64,000 nucleotides of DNA from Lateolabrax maculatus (GCA_031216445.1 CM062207.1:3858501-3922500); one strand, 5' to 3'. Counted from the stretch's first letter, positions 1 to 12,351 are shown. The notes: generated by a model from the sequence alone, not told the origin. Made by a program: numbers and translations.

Positions 1-66
1 CTTCCAGCTGACACAGAGAAAACACAGGAGTGATACTTTCTCTGCGCCCACTCTCACGACAGGGAG

Positions 67-69
<3 letters not shown>

Positions 70-102
<33 letters not shown>
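70..102. repeat. (CA)16 microsatellite
   Basis: An uninterrupted CA dinucleotide run of about 33 bp, the first of three CA arrays in the first 500 bp. Confidence 0.97.
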
Positions 103-106
<4 letters not shown>

Positions 107-247
107 ACTTCTTTATCTTCAACACATTCAAGCATGAAAAAATCTATACTGTATTGTGTCCACACTAGGCACAAACAAGCCTGTGTGCACTTACAGTACT
201 AATGCAGAAAATACACAAAAGGTTGCACAATACACCTACTCTATACT

Positions 248-248
<1 letters not shown>

Positions 249-286
<38 letters not shown>
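249..286. repeat. (AC)19 microsatellite
   Basis: A pure AC run of 38 bp that ends in a single CG step. Confidence 0.97.
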
Positions 287-289
<3 letters not shown>

Positions 290-406
290 TTAGAGAGGTG
301 TTGTGTGAAGTTGTTTCTCTCCGAGGCCTATTACTAATTCATTCCCCTCTGTGTGAGTAGGAGTGTCAGCAGGGAGGACACAGATTTAGACAAGCTGTTA
401 TCACCG

Positions 407-431
407 GACACACACACACACACTTTCTCCG

Positions 432-486
<55 letters not shown>
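407..486. repeat. Compound CA microsatellite
   Basis: A short CA run (407-422) and a pure (CA)27 run (433-486) are separated by ten non-repeat bases. The minus-strand open frame across it reads Cys-Val repeats and is an artefact of the dinucleotide run. Confidence 0.96.
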
Positions 487-488
<2 letters not shown>

Positions 489-664
489 TGAATGGATAAA
501 CAGAAGTTACCCATCGCTCATATTTGATCATTTTATCTCCCACGTACTGGCACAGAATTTGTGTATGCATGATAAAAATACATCAGTGTATCTTTCGCAC
601 TCTTGTGAGGAAATGTAATGTGGTTGATAGGCCAGGAGCTAGCACCGCACGGCAAGTACTGACC

Positions 665-722
665 TGTGTGTGTGCGTGTGGGTGTGTGTGTGTGTGTGTC
701 AGTGTGTGTGTGTGTGTGTGTG
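665..722. repeat. Interrupted TG microsatellite
   Basis: A TG run broken by single CG, GG and CA steps, which suggests an old array collecting substitutions. Confidence 0.95.
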
Positions 723-831
723 CATGACAGGCTTATGAGCCACTGTTAGCATTCGCCCGGTGCTCAGCAGACCCCTTTATGTTCGTCTTAAATAAAACTG
801 TCACTGCCCATGGAAAAGCCTGGCTAAAACT

Positions 832-833
<2 letters not shown>

Positions 834-870
<37 letters not shown>
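834..870. repeat. (TG)18 microsatellite
   Basis: A pure TG run of about 37 bp. Confidence 0.97.
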
Positions 871-872
<2 letters not shown>

Positions 873-3329
873 CGTATGTGTCTGCGTGTTTTCTACCAGT
901 TAGTAAAAGTCGTGCAGTAAAGTAGATTTACTGGACACACTGAGACCCCAATACTGAGCCTTAGCCGTCCTTCTGGGCGTCCTTACCGCCGCAGAGACAT
1001 CATCCAAGCTGACCTTTGTTGTTACGACCGAGTGGCAACAAAGCTCGATGCAGATGATAAGAGTGACCTCAGAGTCTGTTTGATATCAAGGTGACAAAGC
1101 ACCAGAGTTTACGGCTGTGTGAAAATGCAGAAATTGTTCAGCGTGCTTCTGAATAAAATCTTAATTTTTAACTATTTTTGCACTATTATACTATTTACTA
1201 CAACACAATGTTTGGTATCTGCACCAAAACTGACGTATTGTATAAAAAAATGTAAAATAAAAGAATACCTCTACAACTAAGATTTAGGGTATTTATACCT
1301 TTTACATTTTAATGTTTGTTATTATTTAATGTATGTTTAGAATAGTCATGTTTAGTTTTAGTGGGTTTTTTTGGGGAAATGTAGGACGTTACTGGCGGAT
1401 GTCTGAGTGGGTGAATCAGTGTTTTTCTTGACATTATTTACAATATTATCATTTTTGTCACATGTCAACCATCAATAAAAAAAAGCTTGAATTAAAAGTA
1501 GAGATTACAGACAAGACCTTTCCAGCCAAATGCGGAAACAACTCCTGTCCATCACAGATCTGTGATACGTTTAATGTTTTCTCTTCATCTCTGATAAAAA
1601 GTCTAAAATGACTTCCGGTCTTTGACTTGAGTAAACTACCAAACCAGTGGGCCGAAAGTCAATTAAGGAAAACAGCATGCGACGACCTTTGAACGCTGCC
1701 AATCCCAATCTGAGTCACGCCGCGGCACAAAACTGTGTAAAGTTGTATCACTTAACACTTTTCGTGACTCTGCCCGTGCCAGAGCAGCCCACTCTCCCTG
1801 GTGGCTAAATGAGCAATTAGCTGAGTGTGAATCAGAGGTGTTGCGGCAGGAAAGGTACACAGGAAGCCGGGGGTTTCTTCCTGCTATGACGGACCAATCG
1901 TGACGCATGGTGAGTCAAGACAGGACAAGTGTGAGGAGTATGTCAGATTAGATTTGTGATGCACATTGGCAAGAAAACATTTAAATTTGACCACAAATAT
2001 CCCATTTAGTCATCAGATCTGTATACATGATTTGTGTAATGACATCTGGTCATTAATTATTATTAATTAACATTAATTAAGTGTTTGGTCCAAACATCAC
2101 GGGTGTTTTAATGCCGGTTTGGTCCAATATTCTCGATATATCTGTCTTCTTTGTCTTGGTGGCTGTTTCAGTCTTTTTACCAAATATTTCTCAACTTCTG
2201 CTCTCCTCATTTTCTTAGTGGGCAGGTACTTGTATTTGTTAATTTATTCCAGACCTACCAAGAGTAAAGATGCAAGATTACCACACATCCCAGTACTTTC
2301 TCCACTACTGCAGTGAATCGGATGATCTATGATTTGACCAAAAATATTAAAGGCTAGCCTCACTCTCCTTTCTGCCTTGGAAACATTTTAGTTTAGTAAA
2401 TCAAGTCTCCTGTCATCTCCAGACACTTTAAATAACTGTCTGGTTTTAGAGCCCCACAAATCACCTACTAAAACCTATAGTGGCCCACAAGGGACAGTCA
2501 CAGTCATGTATAACAGTTTGGCAATTCAAAGAACATAGACAGAAATTAAAAATTTGTCTCCCCTGATCATCAAAGCCACTTTTTTTCATTATAATCCCTA
2601 ATTTCATTTTATTGACTTGAAAGCACATTTTCCCCCTGAGTGTCCATTAACTTTTAACCATGCAGGAAGTGTTGGACATTTCTTAGTGTAAAAAGTGTAA
2701 ATATATTCCTCAAAGACCTTGTGCAGGATGCAGTGCAACTCTGATGAAGAGGAAGTTGAGGGGATTTGGAGTCCCGGCTGTGGCAGACGATGATATCTGA
2801 GGGTTTTAAGGAGACTTTGGCCTAACAAGATGAAGGCTGCTAATTCTAACTCTTAGTGGCTAAATTGGTGGAAAATTGAGTGTGTGCATGTGTGTTTAGG
2901 GGTGTGTTTGTGTATGCATGTGCTGCTTCTGGCAGAAAGTGGATTCTCTGCAGTTCAGTGCTGCCCCCTGCAGGAGAAGCAGGTATGAAACACACACCAT
3001 GAGTCAGGAAACCACAAACTGCATCAATTATTTTTATGAGCTCAGTTTCTATTAAATTCTATTCCTTTTTCTACAGTTCTTGAGTTTCATAAAAACCAGA
3101 TAACCATCACAGTTAAAACTACACTTTAATGGGGTTTGAATGGAATGTTTTCATGTTTATCCAAATTTCTTTAAATTAGGAGTGTGTTTACTTTTTAATC
3201 CACTGTAATACTCACACGCATCCAAGACTTTTAGGGAGTTGTGACTCAGTACCGGATGTTTTCAATGATACATTAAACAGCACATTCACAAACACAGAAT
3301 ATACTGTCACATAGTTAGTGAGGAATAAA
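871..3329. other. Unique non-coding DNA, no gene seen
   Basis: AT-rich sequence with no credible coding frame. The longest open frames (for example 1663-1908 minus and 2604-2828 minus) are under 90 codons and show no domain I recognise. Near 2958-2972 there is a CTCF-like motif, described separately. A short AT-rich stretch with repeated TTAATTA words lies at about 2055-2085. Confidence 0.7.
2958..2972 (-). promoter_or_regulatory. CTCF-like motif (weak)
   Basis: The plus strand reads GCTGCCCCCTGCAGG. Its complement fits the known CTCF core (CCA-S-Y-AG-R-K-GGC-R-S) at all but one position. This is a motif match only. A match this short will turn up by chance, and occupancy cannot be judged from sequence. 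Confidence 0.22.
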
Positions 3330-3404
3330 TATTCTAAATATTTTCTGCCATTTTACAGACAATGCAATAACAAAAATAATCGTTAGTTGCAGCCCTACTT
3401 GAGA
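3330..3404 (-). mobile_element. Fragment of a teleost dispersed repeat (end with AATCGTTAGTTGCAGCCCT)
   Basis: The stretch ends in AAATAATCGTTAGTTGCAGC at about 3377-3396, followed by CCTA. I know this terminal motif from a very common teleost non-autonomous repeat. Upstream lies a weakly matching TTTTCTGCCATTTTACAGAC segment. A longer plus-strand copy lies at 25024-25250 and another minus-strand end near 29950. I cannot assign the superfamily with confidence (hAT-like is a guess). Confidence 0.5.
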
Positions 3405-3529
3405 TTAGATTCAAGACCTGTTTTAAAACCAAAATGAATTAACAAAAGATGGGAAAAAAGCAAACTGTATGTAGCAGTAGAAAAGTCTTTACAGGTATGG
3501 TAACAGGTAAGAAAAGAAAGAAAATCAAT

Positions 3530-3850
3530 GCATAGGATTCACATTAAAAGGAAAAGTTTGGTGATATTTAATATTATTGTCAACAAATCCCTGATAAGCC
3601 TGATATATCTCATTCCTCTGAGCCATAGAGCTCCATTGTTGTTCAGAAACTACTAAAAATACATCAACTGGGTGACATGTTCCCTTATAACCACGAACAC
3701 ACAGTCCCACATACACCGTCCTGCTGCTGCAAATAGTCATGAGAGCACTAAATCTGCATCAATCCGCCGCTGAAAATAGTCCCGGAAAAATTCAGTATTT
3801 CCTCCTTCGCAAAAACTACAGTCCTCAGCTGTTTAATGGAAATTACTGAG
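3530..3850. repeat. Probable dispersed repeat, unclassified
   Basis: The block includes GCTGCTGCAAATAGTCATGA and, further on, TGAAAATAGTCCCGGA. These phrases resemble an interspersed teleost repeat I have seen before. No terminal inverted repeats or target duplication are visible, so the borders are approximate. The minus-strand open frame at 3525-3740 lies inside it and has no recognisable domain. Confidence 0.35.
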
Positions 3851-4588
3851 CCCTTTTTTTATTATGAAACTAAATATCTGAGACTCGTTTTACAGATTTA
3901 TATCTTAATTAGGCACAAATGGGCTTTGGGCTGAGAGTGCAAAACACAGAGGGGAAGTATTGCGAGACAAACTAACAAATTGTTTGTTTCAAGTGATTTG
4001 TTGGCAATAAGAAAATCAAGAATTTATGTAATTTTTTTAAAGACTCAACCTAACATAACCTGATAAACATTTTGAGAGGCAGCTTATTATTGGACGGGTG
4101 TGTCTCTGGCATCTCAAGCAATCAAACAAATACATTTCCTAAATCAATACTCACAAACATTTACTAAAAGGGTGTTTATCCCTCAGCTCTACAGTGAGAC
4201 TTGGCTGTCTGCAGTTATTAAACCCTGGAAGTCATTTATAGTGATGTGAGCCACAATTCATCCTCGCCCTCCCTCCTTTCACTCGTTTTTTTACTCCTCC
4301 TACCTCTTTCTCTAAATCACTTTCCTTCTCCCTTCCTCTCTCTTTTCATGTCTCGCCCGATTTCATCCTTTATTCCCTAAATCACACAAAGTTCCTCCTT
4401 TCCACTTCTCCCCATCCTCTCTCAATCCATCCTTCCCTTCCCTCCTTTATCTGTCATCACTCACTTCAATTCCCCAGAGCTTTCCGTCCTCTCCCTCTTT
4501 CTTCTTCTGTCATATCTCCTCCATTACACACACACACAAAATGGGGGACAAGCGAGAGGGTGGAGTAATGGAATTGAGTGTAATGAGG

Positions 4589-4590
<2 letters not shown>
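3851..4590. other. Unique DNA with a pyrimidine-rich tract
   Basis: No gene seen. From about 4262 to 4520 the plus strand is almost all C and T with a few A, a one-sided pyrimidine tract typical of fish introns and intergenic DNA. It has no single repeat unit. Confidence 0.75.

Positions 4591-4637
<47 letters not shown>
4591..4637. repeat. (GT)23 microsatellite
   Basis: A pure GT run, first of four long dinucleotide arrays within 680 bp. Confidence 0.97.
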
Positions 4638-4638
<1 letters not shown>

Positions 4639-4754
4639 AATTACAGGGCTAATCCACCTGGCTCAGACACCATGGAGACTAAGCTCGAGTGAATTGAACG
4701 CAAACAAAACAATCGAGATGCCAAATGGCCGTTTTGTGAGTGTGCACATATATA

Positions 4755-4757
<3 letters not shown>

Positions 4758-4806
<49 letters not shown>
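4758..4806. repeat. (TG)24 microsatellite
   Basis: A pure TG run preceded by a short TATATA stretch. It is in the same orientation as the array at 4591 and opposite to those at 4964 and 5201. Confidence 0.97.
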
Positions 4807-4807
<1 letters not shown>

Positions 4808-4960
4808 GGGGCCTAATTGAAGAGCCGGATGCGTTCAGCCATGTTTGCTAACAGGAACAAAGATCCAATTTTATGCTAATTACTGACGCAGAGATTTGCG
4901 TCACTTTGATTGTGATGGTTAGTCGGACAGGGATATAGTTAACATGCCTCACAACTGGGA

Positions 4961-4963
<3 letters not shown>

Positions 4964-5034
<71 letters not shown>

Positions 5035-5050
5035 ACACACGCACACACGA
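4964..5050. repeat. Long CA microsatellite with GC and GA interruptions
   Basis: About 87 bp of CA with isolated CG, GA and GC steps. It is complementary to the TG arrays just upstream, so the two could pair as an inverted repeat. Confidence 0.96.
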
Positions 5051-5200
5051 GGGCTTCTTCGCCAAACCTGCCACATGGAGACAATGTCTGTATTTTTGGA
5101 ATTAATAACCGTTATTTTCCATACACGCTCTTATTTTGCCACAGTTGCCGTGGATACAGCCGAATCAGCCTGGCGGGAAACTGCAGTGACACATGTGATT

Positions 5201-5223
5201 CACACACACACAAACAGGTGCCC

Positions 5224-5258
<35 letters not shown>

Positions 5259-5267
5259 AACACACAG
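5201..5267. repeat. Interrupted CA microsatellite
   Basis: CA runs separated by AAA and GGTGCC interruptions. Confidence 0.94.
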
Positions 5268-6329
5268 ATATATGCATGAATGACTAAGCATTTCAGCCAA
5301 AAATCAAACTGCTTATTTTCCAATATTAAATATAAATCTTACTCCCACATTTTACTGAATTCATGCCGATAAAATTTCAAACTTCTATGTTTCAACCAGA
5401 ACCGTATTGTTTTCTTGTGAAATGGTCTCTGATGCAGCATTTAGACCACCAACAGGCACTAAAGCTCTTCACTAAAACCACACTTAGTGAAGTGAAACGT
5501 GTTAGTGTCTGCAGGTACTCACAGCAAGGTGAACCTTTCCAGCATATTAAACAGAAAACTGAATTTACTAAAACATAATGGAACAGTTCACTGAATAAAA
5601 ACTGGGGGTCAGGGACAGATGACATGACTCATCAACATCCCGGATTTAATAAAAGGCTGATATCAAGCCTGCCTATTCGTGACATATTCGGTCTACAACA
5701 ATATAAATGACAGTGTAGCAGTATAATTGTACAAAAGAATCAGCTGCTGTGGTCAGAGCTGTGCAGCTGATCAATATCAAAGTTTAATTCGCAAACCCCA
5801 TCTGATTGTGACCTTTTCCATTGACTCCACCTCTCCCAATATGTTAAAACTGATAGGATCATTTGTTTTTTCCAACATTGCGACATGCAGGTCTTATTAA
5901 TTACCACCAAACGACCAAGTAATGTGATCGATCTGTCGCTGTCACCTCAGCTGAATCAGATCCAGACGTATCTCGCCCTGCGATCAATCTACTTAATAAC
6001 GAGGGTGTATGCGTTGTGTGATGTATAATCTGCTCTTTTTGTTTGAAGGCACTTCCATGCTGCCAAAGTCCATCCTTCTCTGGGGCCGACTCCTCTACAG
6101 TGGAAGCATAACATTCATAACAACAATGATAACAATAAATGCAAAAACACTGCAAAAACTTAAAATGCTTTTAAAAAAAATAAAAAATCTGAAGGGGGAA
6201 AAACTTCCTAATAAACATAACATTTCCTTACCAGGTTTCAGCTAAATCTGCTGGTGCAATGCAGGACATTGAATCCCTGCAGATATAAACACCTGTTACA
6301 GCTTAGAGGACATGCAAATCATGCTCACC
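5268..6329. other. Unique AT-rich DNA, no gene seen
   Basis: Several overlapping short open frames on both strands (5363-5578 plus, 5392-5625 minus, 5901-6155 minus). None shows a domain, signal peptide or splice context that would support a gene. Confidence 0.65.
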
Positions 6330-6445
6330 CCTACCTCAACAACGGCTATTCCCTTGAGCAAGGCATTTAAGGCGTGAGGGGGACATATTCATGCGGTTGC
6401 ACCTCGTCTCTCCCGAGAGTGAAAAAGTGCAACTATATAAATATA
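6330..6445 (+). mobile_element. SINE-like fragment
   Basis: It contains TATTCCCTTGAGCAAGGCAT followed by TTAAGG, and ends with AGTGAAAAAGTGCAACTATA running into TATAAATA-like sequence. The CCTTGAGCAAGGCA phrase recurs in teleost tRNA-derived SINEs and related forms appear at 14490 and 51035. No tRNA promoter box is recognisable in this copy, so it would be a 5'-truncated fragment. Confidence 0.45.
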
Positions 6446-7513
6446 TGCAAAGCAAGCTGTTGTGTATTCAACGTATGCACAACCTTCCTGGATAAATAAC
6501 CATCTAAATGCAGACTGTTACAGTAAACAAATCCAGATTGGTTAAATTTGCTGATATGCCAGGATTATGGTGTGGAATATCTAATAACCACAATGATCTA
6601 ATGTGCAATACTGCCAATGAATGAGTCATTATAAGCTCCACCTTAAAAGGGAAAGAGGATGATTTCAGACAGTCAAACGTGCAAGTTAAAAAAGCTGTTT
6701 CCCAAAGCAGGATTCCTAATCTTTGATGTCATTCATTTTCCGGAGCTGCACCGCTGGCTGTGTACGAGCATCTGACTTTGTGTTGTTTGAGCTTCCTGAC
6801 CCAAATATGAGCTTTATCTTAATTTGTACTCGTCTCTGAACTACCAAAATCCCTCCAGATCCCTTTAAAACTCTACTTCAGTGATAATCTCATATCATTT
6901 AAGTCAAAATGGGGTCAGCTGCAGCCCGACCTACAAATATTTTGTGCTTTACAGGCATGTAAACTGTTTAAAAGGTGCTGCATGGAGGATTTAACAGCAA
7001 CAAATTAGTAACATGTTCATGCCGAGGCACTGGTATGATTACCATAAATAAATGAGATGATCACAAATAAGACTTGCAGCGCCTTTACTGCATATTTTAC
7101 ACTTTTAGCCAACAGGCCAGACATGGATTAAGACTTAAAAATACCTCAAACTTATCAAAAAAAATGTTGCAAAACTTTTTTTTTATTAAACAAAAACACA
7201 AATTCATAGTAAGGGCATCATTTTTTAAATGACAGCAAAAGTCTCTGTTGATGAAGACCAAGTAATATGGTCAAAAAGCTAGTAACTGGGCCCTTGAGTT
7301 GACATTGTTTTGTCATCTGCTGTTTTTTTTCTTATTTCTCACATTTACTTTCACTCTAAAGGTAATCCAGGTTTTCCACTTAAGATATTTTTTATGATAA
7401 ATCGGAAAGCAAGTCAGTCTTTAAAGTTCTCAATCAGCTTAACTCTATAACTCAGCTAACTCATAGGACGGACTGTTTGTCACTTTACCGACTGCAGCTG
7501 TAAATTCAGACAC

Positions 7514-7516
<3 letters not shown>
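6446..7516. other. Unique AT-rich DNA, no gene seen
   Basis: No open frame longer than about 60 codons. Short A and T homopolymers occur near 7160-7185 and 7322-7330. Nothing else stands out. Confidence 0.7.

Positions 7517-7551
<35 letters not shown>
7517..7551. repeat. (CA)17 microsatellite
   Basis: A pure CA run that starts the dense 7.5-8.15 kb cluster. Confidence 0.97.
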
Positions 7552-7553
<2 letters not shown>

Positions 7554-7666
7554 CACTGATTATTTATCACTGTGATTGATAAGACACATACAGCTGATAT
7601 CACTGGGCAGGGCCACCGAGGCTGACTCAGCTACTTCTACCAGAGGTCAGGGAGTTTGTGTTTGTC

Positions 7667-7670
<4 letters not shown>

Positions 7671-7735
<65 letters not shown>
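7671..7735. repeat. (TG)32 microsatellite
   Basis: A pure TG run of 65 bp, among the longest uninterrupted arrays in the window. Three overlapping plus-strand open frames through it read Cys-Val strings and are not genes. Confidence 0.98.
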
Positions 7736-7736
<1 letters not shown>

Positions 7737-7890
7737 CCCAGTTTGTGCACGCAAATGGGAAACCGATGGAAAGTTTGTATCTGCGTGTGTGTCCCGCCTC
7801 TCACCCCAGAGGAAAAGACTGCGGCAAAAAGACAGGAAGTGATGTCACAGTTCTTCCAAGGTCAGCGGCTATAACCCATTCCTCTTCGCA

Positions 7891-7939
7891 AACACACACA
7901 CACACAAACACACACAAACACACACACACACACACACAC
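7891..7939. repeat. Interrupted CA microsatellite
   Basis: CA runs with two AAA interruptions, oriented opposite to the TG array at 7671. Confidence 0.95.
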
Positions 7940-8039
7940 TTTCTTCTGCCAAGGTCCCTCTCCGTGACCTTTGACCCCATCAGCAGAGGTCAGTGCACAC
8001 TCGTCCTGCTGTAGTCCATCAATCTTCCTTTATCACCTC

Positions 8040-8147
8040 TCACACACACACACACACACACACACACTGACCCAGTAGTAAATACCACTGGGACACAGAT
8101 GGTCCAAGGTGTACTGTACACACACACACACACAAACACACACACAA
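8040..8147. repeat. Two CA microsatellites
   Basis: CA arrays at 8040-8067 and 8119-8147 (the latter with AAA interruptions) flank 50 bp of unique sequence. Confidence 0.94.
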
Positions 8148-9460
8148 AATCAGAACAGCTGTCAACTCCCATCCAAGCGAAACACATCTGCACAAACTCC
8201 CCCAGCTACAAAAAGTTTCAAAATAAAAGTTTCAAAAGACATAAAATGATAACGAGAGAGCGAGAGGGACACAGAAGACACAATCCACCGAGGCAACGGT
8301 TTGAAGTGAATCCCGTTTCCCTCTGAGACCGTTTCTACTAAGCGCAGTACGACGAAACAGGGAAAAGCTTTACACGGTGGACAGTTTGAGCACACAGCCA
8401 CCAGCCTGCCGAGTCACATGAACTAGTGTGGTTCGTCTTTGCTCTTAAACGCAACACGGCCGCAATACAAGATGTTGATTTAACATTTCATGCTGAACAA
8501 CACTTGTGATGCTTTTAATATTTTATGCTACAAACTGCAACAACCGGCAGCGAGCAGTAGTTGCACTGCTTTAACAGGAAGAGACATACAGTGCTTTTAT
8601 TTTGGCCCTCTGCCATTCAACAAACTGTCCTCCTGCTCCTTCTGCGAAATTTAACTTCCACAAAACACTTGTATTCTTAGCGTCTACAAGGGTTTTCTAC
8701 ACTTTGAGCATGTCTGTGTTTAGTCTGACTTTCGACTTCTGATAAACTTCCCACCAGGTCAGAGATGCAGTGGTGGATTTTTGTACTCCAACCACGGCAA
8801 ACCACTGGATAACAGAGGTGGACACTTGTTCGTTCATACCTAAACCCTGTAGGACAAGAAAAGGGGACAGTGAGCAATATCGGAGACATTTAACAAATCA
8901 TTATGCTGAAGTAGGTGTCGTATCTGCTGTTTTAGGGGGCAAGGACGAACTTTATGTAGGAAAACTGCTGCTTTTTTATTAAACTGAAGTTCGTTCTTCA
9001 GACAGACACAGTTCGCAACCAGCTGGTAAATTTCCCATTGACATGTAGAGGACTTGAAGTATAAATTAGATTAGATGAGATTAGTTGTTAGAATGATCAT
9101 TTTGATCCAGAGCTGGACTTCCTGTCTGGCCCACATTGACAGTTGGCCTCATCCGTCAGAAAGGATTACAATCCCCACAGGTACCTTATCGCCAGCTGCC
9201 AGCCCCTCAGATTTGTTTTGGCACCACTTCCTGTAGTTCCAGCCTGCTTTGATAGAGTTAACCTTGTCTGACAGCAAACTACAAGCCCCAGTGGCACCCG
9301 GCGACGATACCAGCTCCCACTACACTGTCCATAAAGAATGTGTTTTCCTTTCATCCTGCCTTTCATTTAGACTTATTCCCACACTGTGTCAGTGTATGTG
9401 TACGTCTGGACTTCCCAGTGGGTTGATGTTGCACAGACCACCTCACATTACACCACCGGC
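8148..9460. other. Unique DNA, no gene seen
   Basis: Mixed-composition sequence. Open frames stay below 80 codons and carry no recognisable motif. Confidence 0.65.
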
Positions 9461-9483
9461 CACACACACACACACACACACAC
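9461..9483. repeat. (CA)11 microsatellite
   Basis: A short pure CA run. Confidence 0.95.
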
Positions 9484-10234
9484 TGGCCCTAGAGGGCTGT
9501 ACTGTCTCGGTCAGATTACTTCCAGGAGCCATTGTCTTGACAGGAAACAGCCCTCCATGTATTTCCTGTTAACCAGACAGACATCTCTAATAAATGCAAA
9601 TCACTCTGCGGTGATCTGATGAGCTTGTAGCAGAATAATCACCTTAAACACACTTGACCAGCTGTTTTTTTCTCTTTTCTACTTCAAACAACCTGAAAAC
9701 CTGAATGCAAAATGGTAATTTAAAAACAGCGTCTCCATTACATAGTTTGTCCACCAGAGAGTACTAAGTTTATTTTATAATCAGTCTTTTCTTTGTTTGT
9801 TGTTTGCTTCACATACAAGTGAATCTGTTTCATTAGCTCTGCCTTCCCTCTCTGTCGGACCGACCACTGCTGGGTGATGATGCGCCGCTTCTGATTTTTT
9901 CGTGTCGCCACCGACACCCAGTTCGTAAATGTTGTCATACTGCAAATGCAAATGCTTTCATCAGCGGGCCATAAACTAAATCACCATTGTGTTAGTGACT
10001 TAACAGACAGTTATTTAAATGAAAATCTTAGAGATTATAACTTTAACAGCAAATGTGATTTTCACCAAGGGTGAAAAGTAGCACGATACATTTATTTACG
10101 TGCAAAAGCCACAGATCTTTCCTTTAACGATACAAAACAATACATACAATAGCAAAAATAGACCCATCATCTCAGCACTAATCAAATCTAAAAAAAAAAA
10201 CATTATTTATTCTTACGGAAGTAAAAAAAAACAA
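9484..10234. other. Unique AT-rich DNA, no gene seen
   Basis: AT-rich sequence with an A10 run near 10191. Nothing supports a gene. Confidence 0.7.
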
Positions 10235-10400
10235 GCACATTTTTACATTTTAGAATCAGACTCATGTCTGTGAGTTGAGTATTTGTGGTTTTACGAGGAA
10301 CCAGGCTAACAGTTTCCCCATGCTCCCAGTCTTTATGCTAAGCTAGGGTAATCACAGCTGGCTATAGCTTCATATTTGTTCTTACTCTTTGCATGAAAGC
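10235..10400 (-). mobile_element. Teleost dispersed repeat, reverse copy
   Basis: On the plus strand it includes AACAGTTTCCCCATGCTCCC followed by AGTCTTTATGCTAAGCTAGG. These are the complement of the GCTTAGCATAAAGACTGGAA phrase in the forward copy at 49205-49500. The phrase is a hallmark of a widespread teleost interspersed repeat. No terminal repeats or coding capacity are visible, so the class is unassigned. Confidence 0.6.
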
Positions 10401-11361
10401 AAATGTCTGCTGGTTAATCAATGACAAAAAATAATTGAAGAACAGAAGGCGAGATGTGGTTATTTGGGGCCATAAGAAACATACACACACTTTCTCTCTC
10501 TGATATGGAGCCAAAATACTTGCGGGAAAGTCACTTGCAGGTCAAAGCCGTCATTTACACATTTATTTCATTTAGATTCCCCAACACACTCACACACACA
10601 CCTACTTACCGCCCAGTGTGTGAACGTTACAGGCCAGTCACCAGAAATGTACAAATATGAGGCTCGTGTGGGTTTGCGGGTGAAAGAGAGGAAGTATCTG
10701 CTGCTGTTTGGACTTTCTACCTGCAACAGAAGATGTATTGCACCTGCCTACTGTCCATCTTGTTATCTCTGAACAAATCCGCCTTTTCTCTCTACTGTTT
10801 CTGTCCTCCTCTCTCCATCTCCTTCGCTTCACTCTGCCTCAGGGGACGGCATCGCAGGTAACTTTACTATTGCGCCCCCTTGATGTTTGAAGTAACATCA
10901 CTACAAACTACAAGGTTTTCACTCTGCTTCCCTGCAACCTTTTTCTTCTTCTTCACTTCCTCTCATTCCTACCCTCCTTCCCCCATCCTTCTCACTCTTC
11001 GGGCTCACACCCATCACTCCATCCATCACTGCGCTGCAGCCGGGGCTGATCCGACGATCGAGGCGCCGCATTTAGTAACTCATCTGCATAAAAATTCGAT
11101 GAGACTTGATTTCTTTCCCTTTCATTTTCAAATTGAACTTGGGCATAAGTGGGTGGGTGGATGGATGGGTGGGGGAGAGAGTGAGATAATCAGAGAAGCA
11201 TGCATGTGTGTGAGTGTGCTATCATGGAACGGAGCATGATGTATAAGCATGTGAAATACTGTATGTGTGCGTGCTACTAACATGTGACTGTGTGTGTGTG
11301 GTTCTTGCTGTGCTTCATTTTTCCATACTGGAGTGTAAAATGGTAGAAAGCTAAGCCTCAG

Positions 11362-11362
<1 letters not shown>
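10401..11362. other. Unique DNA, no gene seen
   Basis: Mixed sequence with a pyrimidine-rich part (about 10785-11010) and a GGGTGGATGGATGGGTGGGG-like stretch near 11150-11175. The 119-codon plus-strand frame at 10880-11239 is low-complexity in its first half and shows no domain. Confidence 0.6.

Positions 11363-11424
<62 letters not shown>
11363..11424. repeat. (TG)31 microsatellite
   Basis: A pure TG run of 62 bp. Confidence 0.98.
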
Positions 11425-11425
<1 letters not shown>

Positions 11426-11535
11426 TGGATATTATAATAATTGCTCTATTGGAAACCATTGTAGCTGAGCACCAAACCACACTGTGACCAAGCCAGAGTC
11501 AAAATGCACTTTCAGCAACATAGTCAAACCAATTT

Positions 11536-11542
<7 letters not shown>

Positions 11543-11586
<44 letters not shown>
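11543..11586. repeat. (TG)22 microsatellite
   Basis: A TG run preceded by a short interrupted part from about 11535. Confidence 0.96.
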
Positions 11587-11713
11587 GATGATGACCTCAG
11601 CTGACCTCGTGGCAACTTACCAGGCATGTGTGAAGTCTTTTCGAGGGCGAAAAAGACGAACAAAGTGCAAAGTGTGGGCCCCCTGACACACAAAGAGCCT
11701 TTCAGAGGTGATG

Positions 11714-11761
11714 ACACACACACGCACACACACGCACACACACACACACACACACGCACAC
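11714..11761. repeat. Interrupted CA microsatellite
   Basis: A CA run with regularly placed CG substitutions. It is opposite in orientation to the TG array 130 bp upstream. Confidence 0.95.
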
Positions 11762-12351
11762 ATAAATATACACTAAGCTGTCTGTCTCATGTAAGCATGA
11801 GAGTCGGCAATCAAAACTTGAGCATGACCATATGTTTATTGTTTGCTGTGAAACCAAATACGGTTCAATTCCGCAGACCGTTATTTTAAATTCTAGTGGA
11901 GATCTGAAAGTTTCCAAAGACCCAAAGACACCAAATATGTGGGGCTGATATTTGGGGAAATGTGTATAAAATGATACACAAGACAAGAAGAATATTTCCA
12001 TTTAATTGAAGAGTGCACAGCATGGAGTCATGGGTTTGAATATTTCATATTCTAAAAATGAGAGCTGGAATATCGTCAAACAGTGTGGAATAAGATGATC
12101 TTTCCATCCATGAAGCTACTTAAAGGGGAAAACTTGCTAAGAGGGGAAAACTATATATAAAAGGGTTGATTTAACGTGTTTAAAGCTGTCCAATATAGTT
12201 TTCTTTTCCAAACAAGGAGTTAAGAAGATACTAATGTTATTTACTGTAAACTGTTGCTTTCCTTTTTCAACAACCTGTGAAATTCTTCAGCTTTATGACA
12301 AACACCAGGTACTGCAATGCTCAAAACTGGGAAATGTTTCATGCCAGACCT

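Noticed and set aside
7576..8014. Three overlapping plus-strand open frames rich in Cys-Val and Thr-His
   Set aside because: They exist because TG and CA arrays contain no stop codons. The same happens at all the large arrays in the window.
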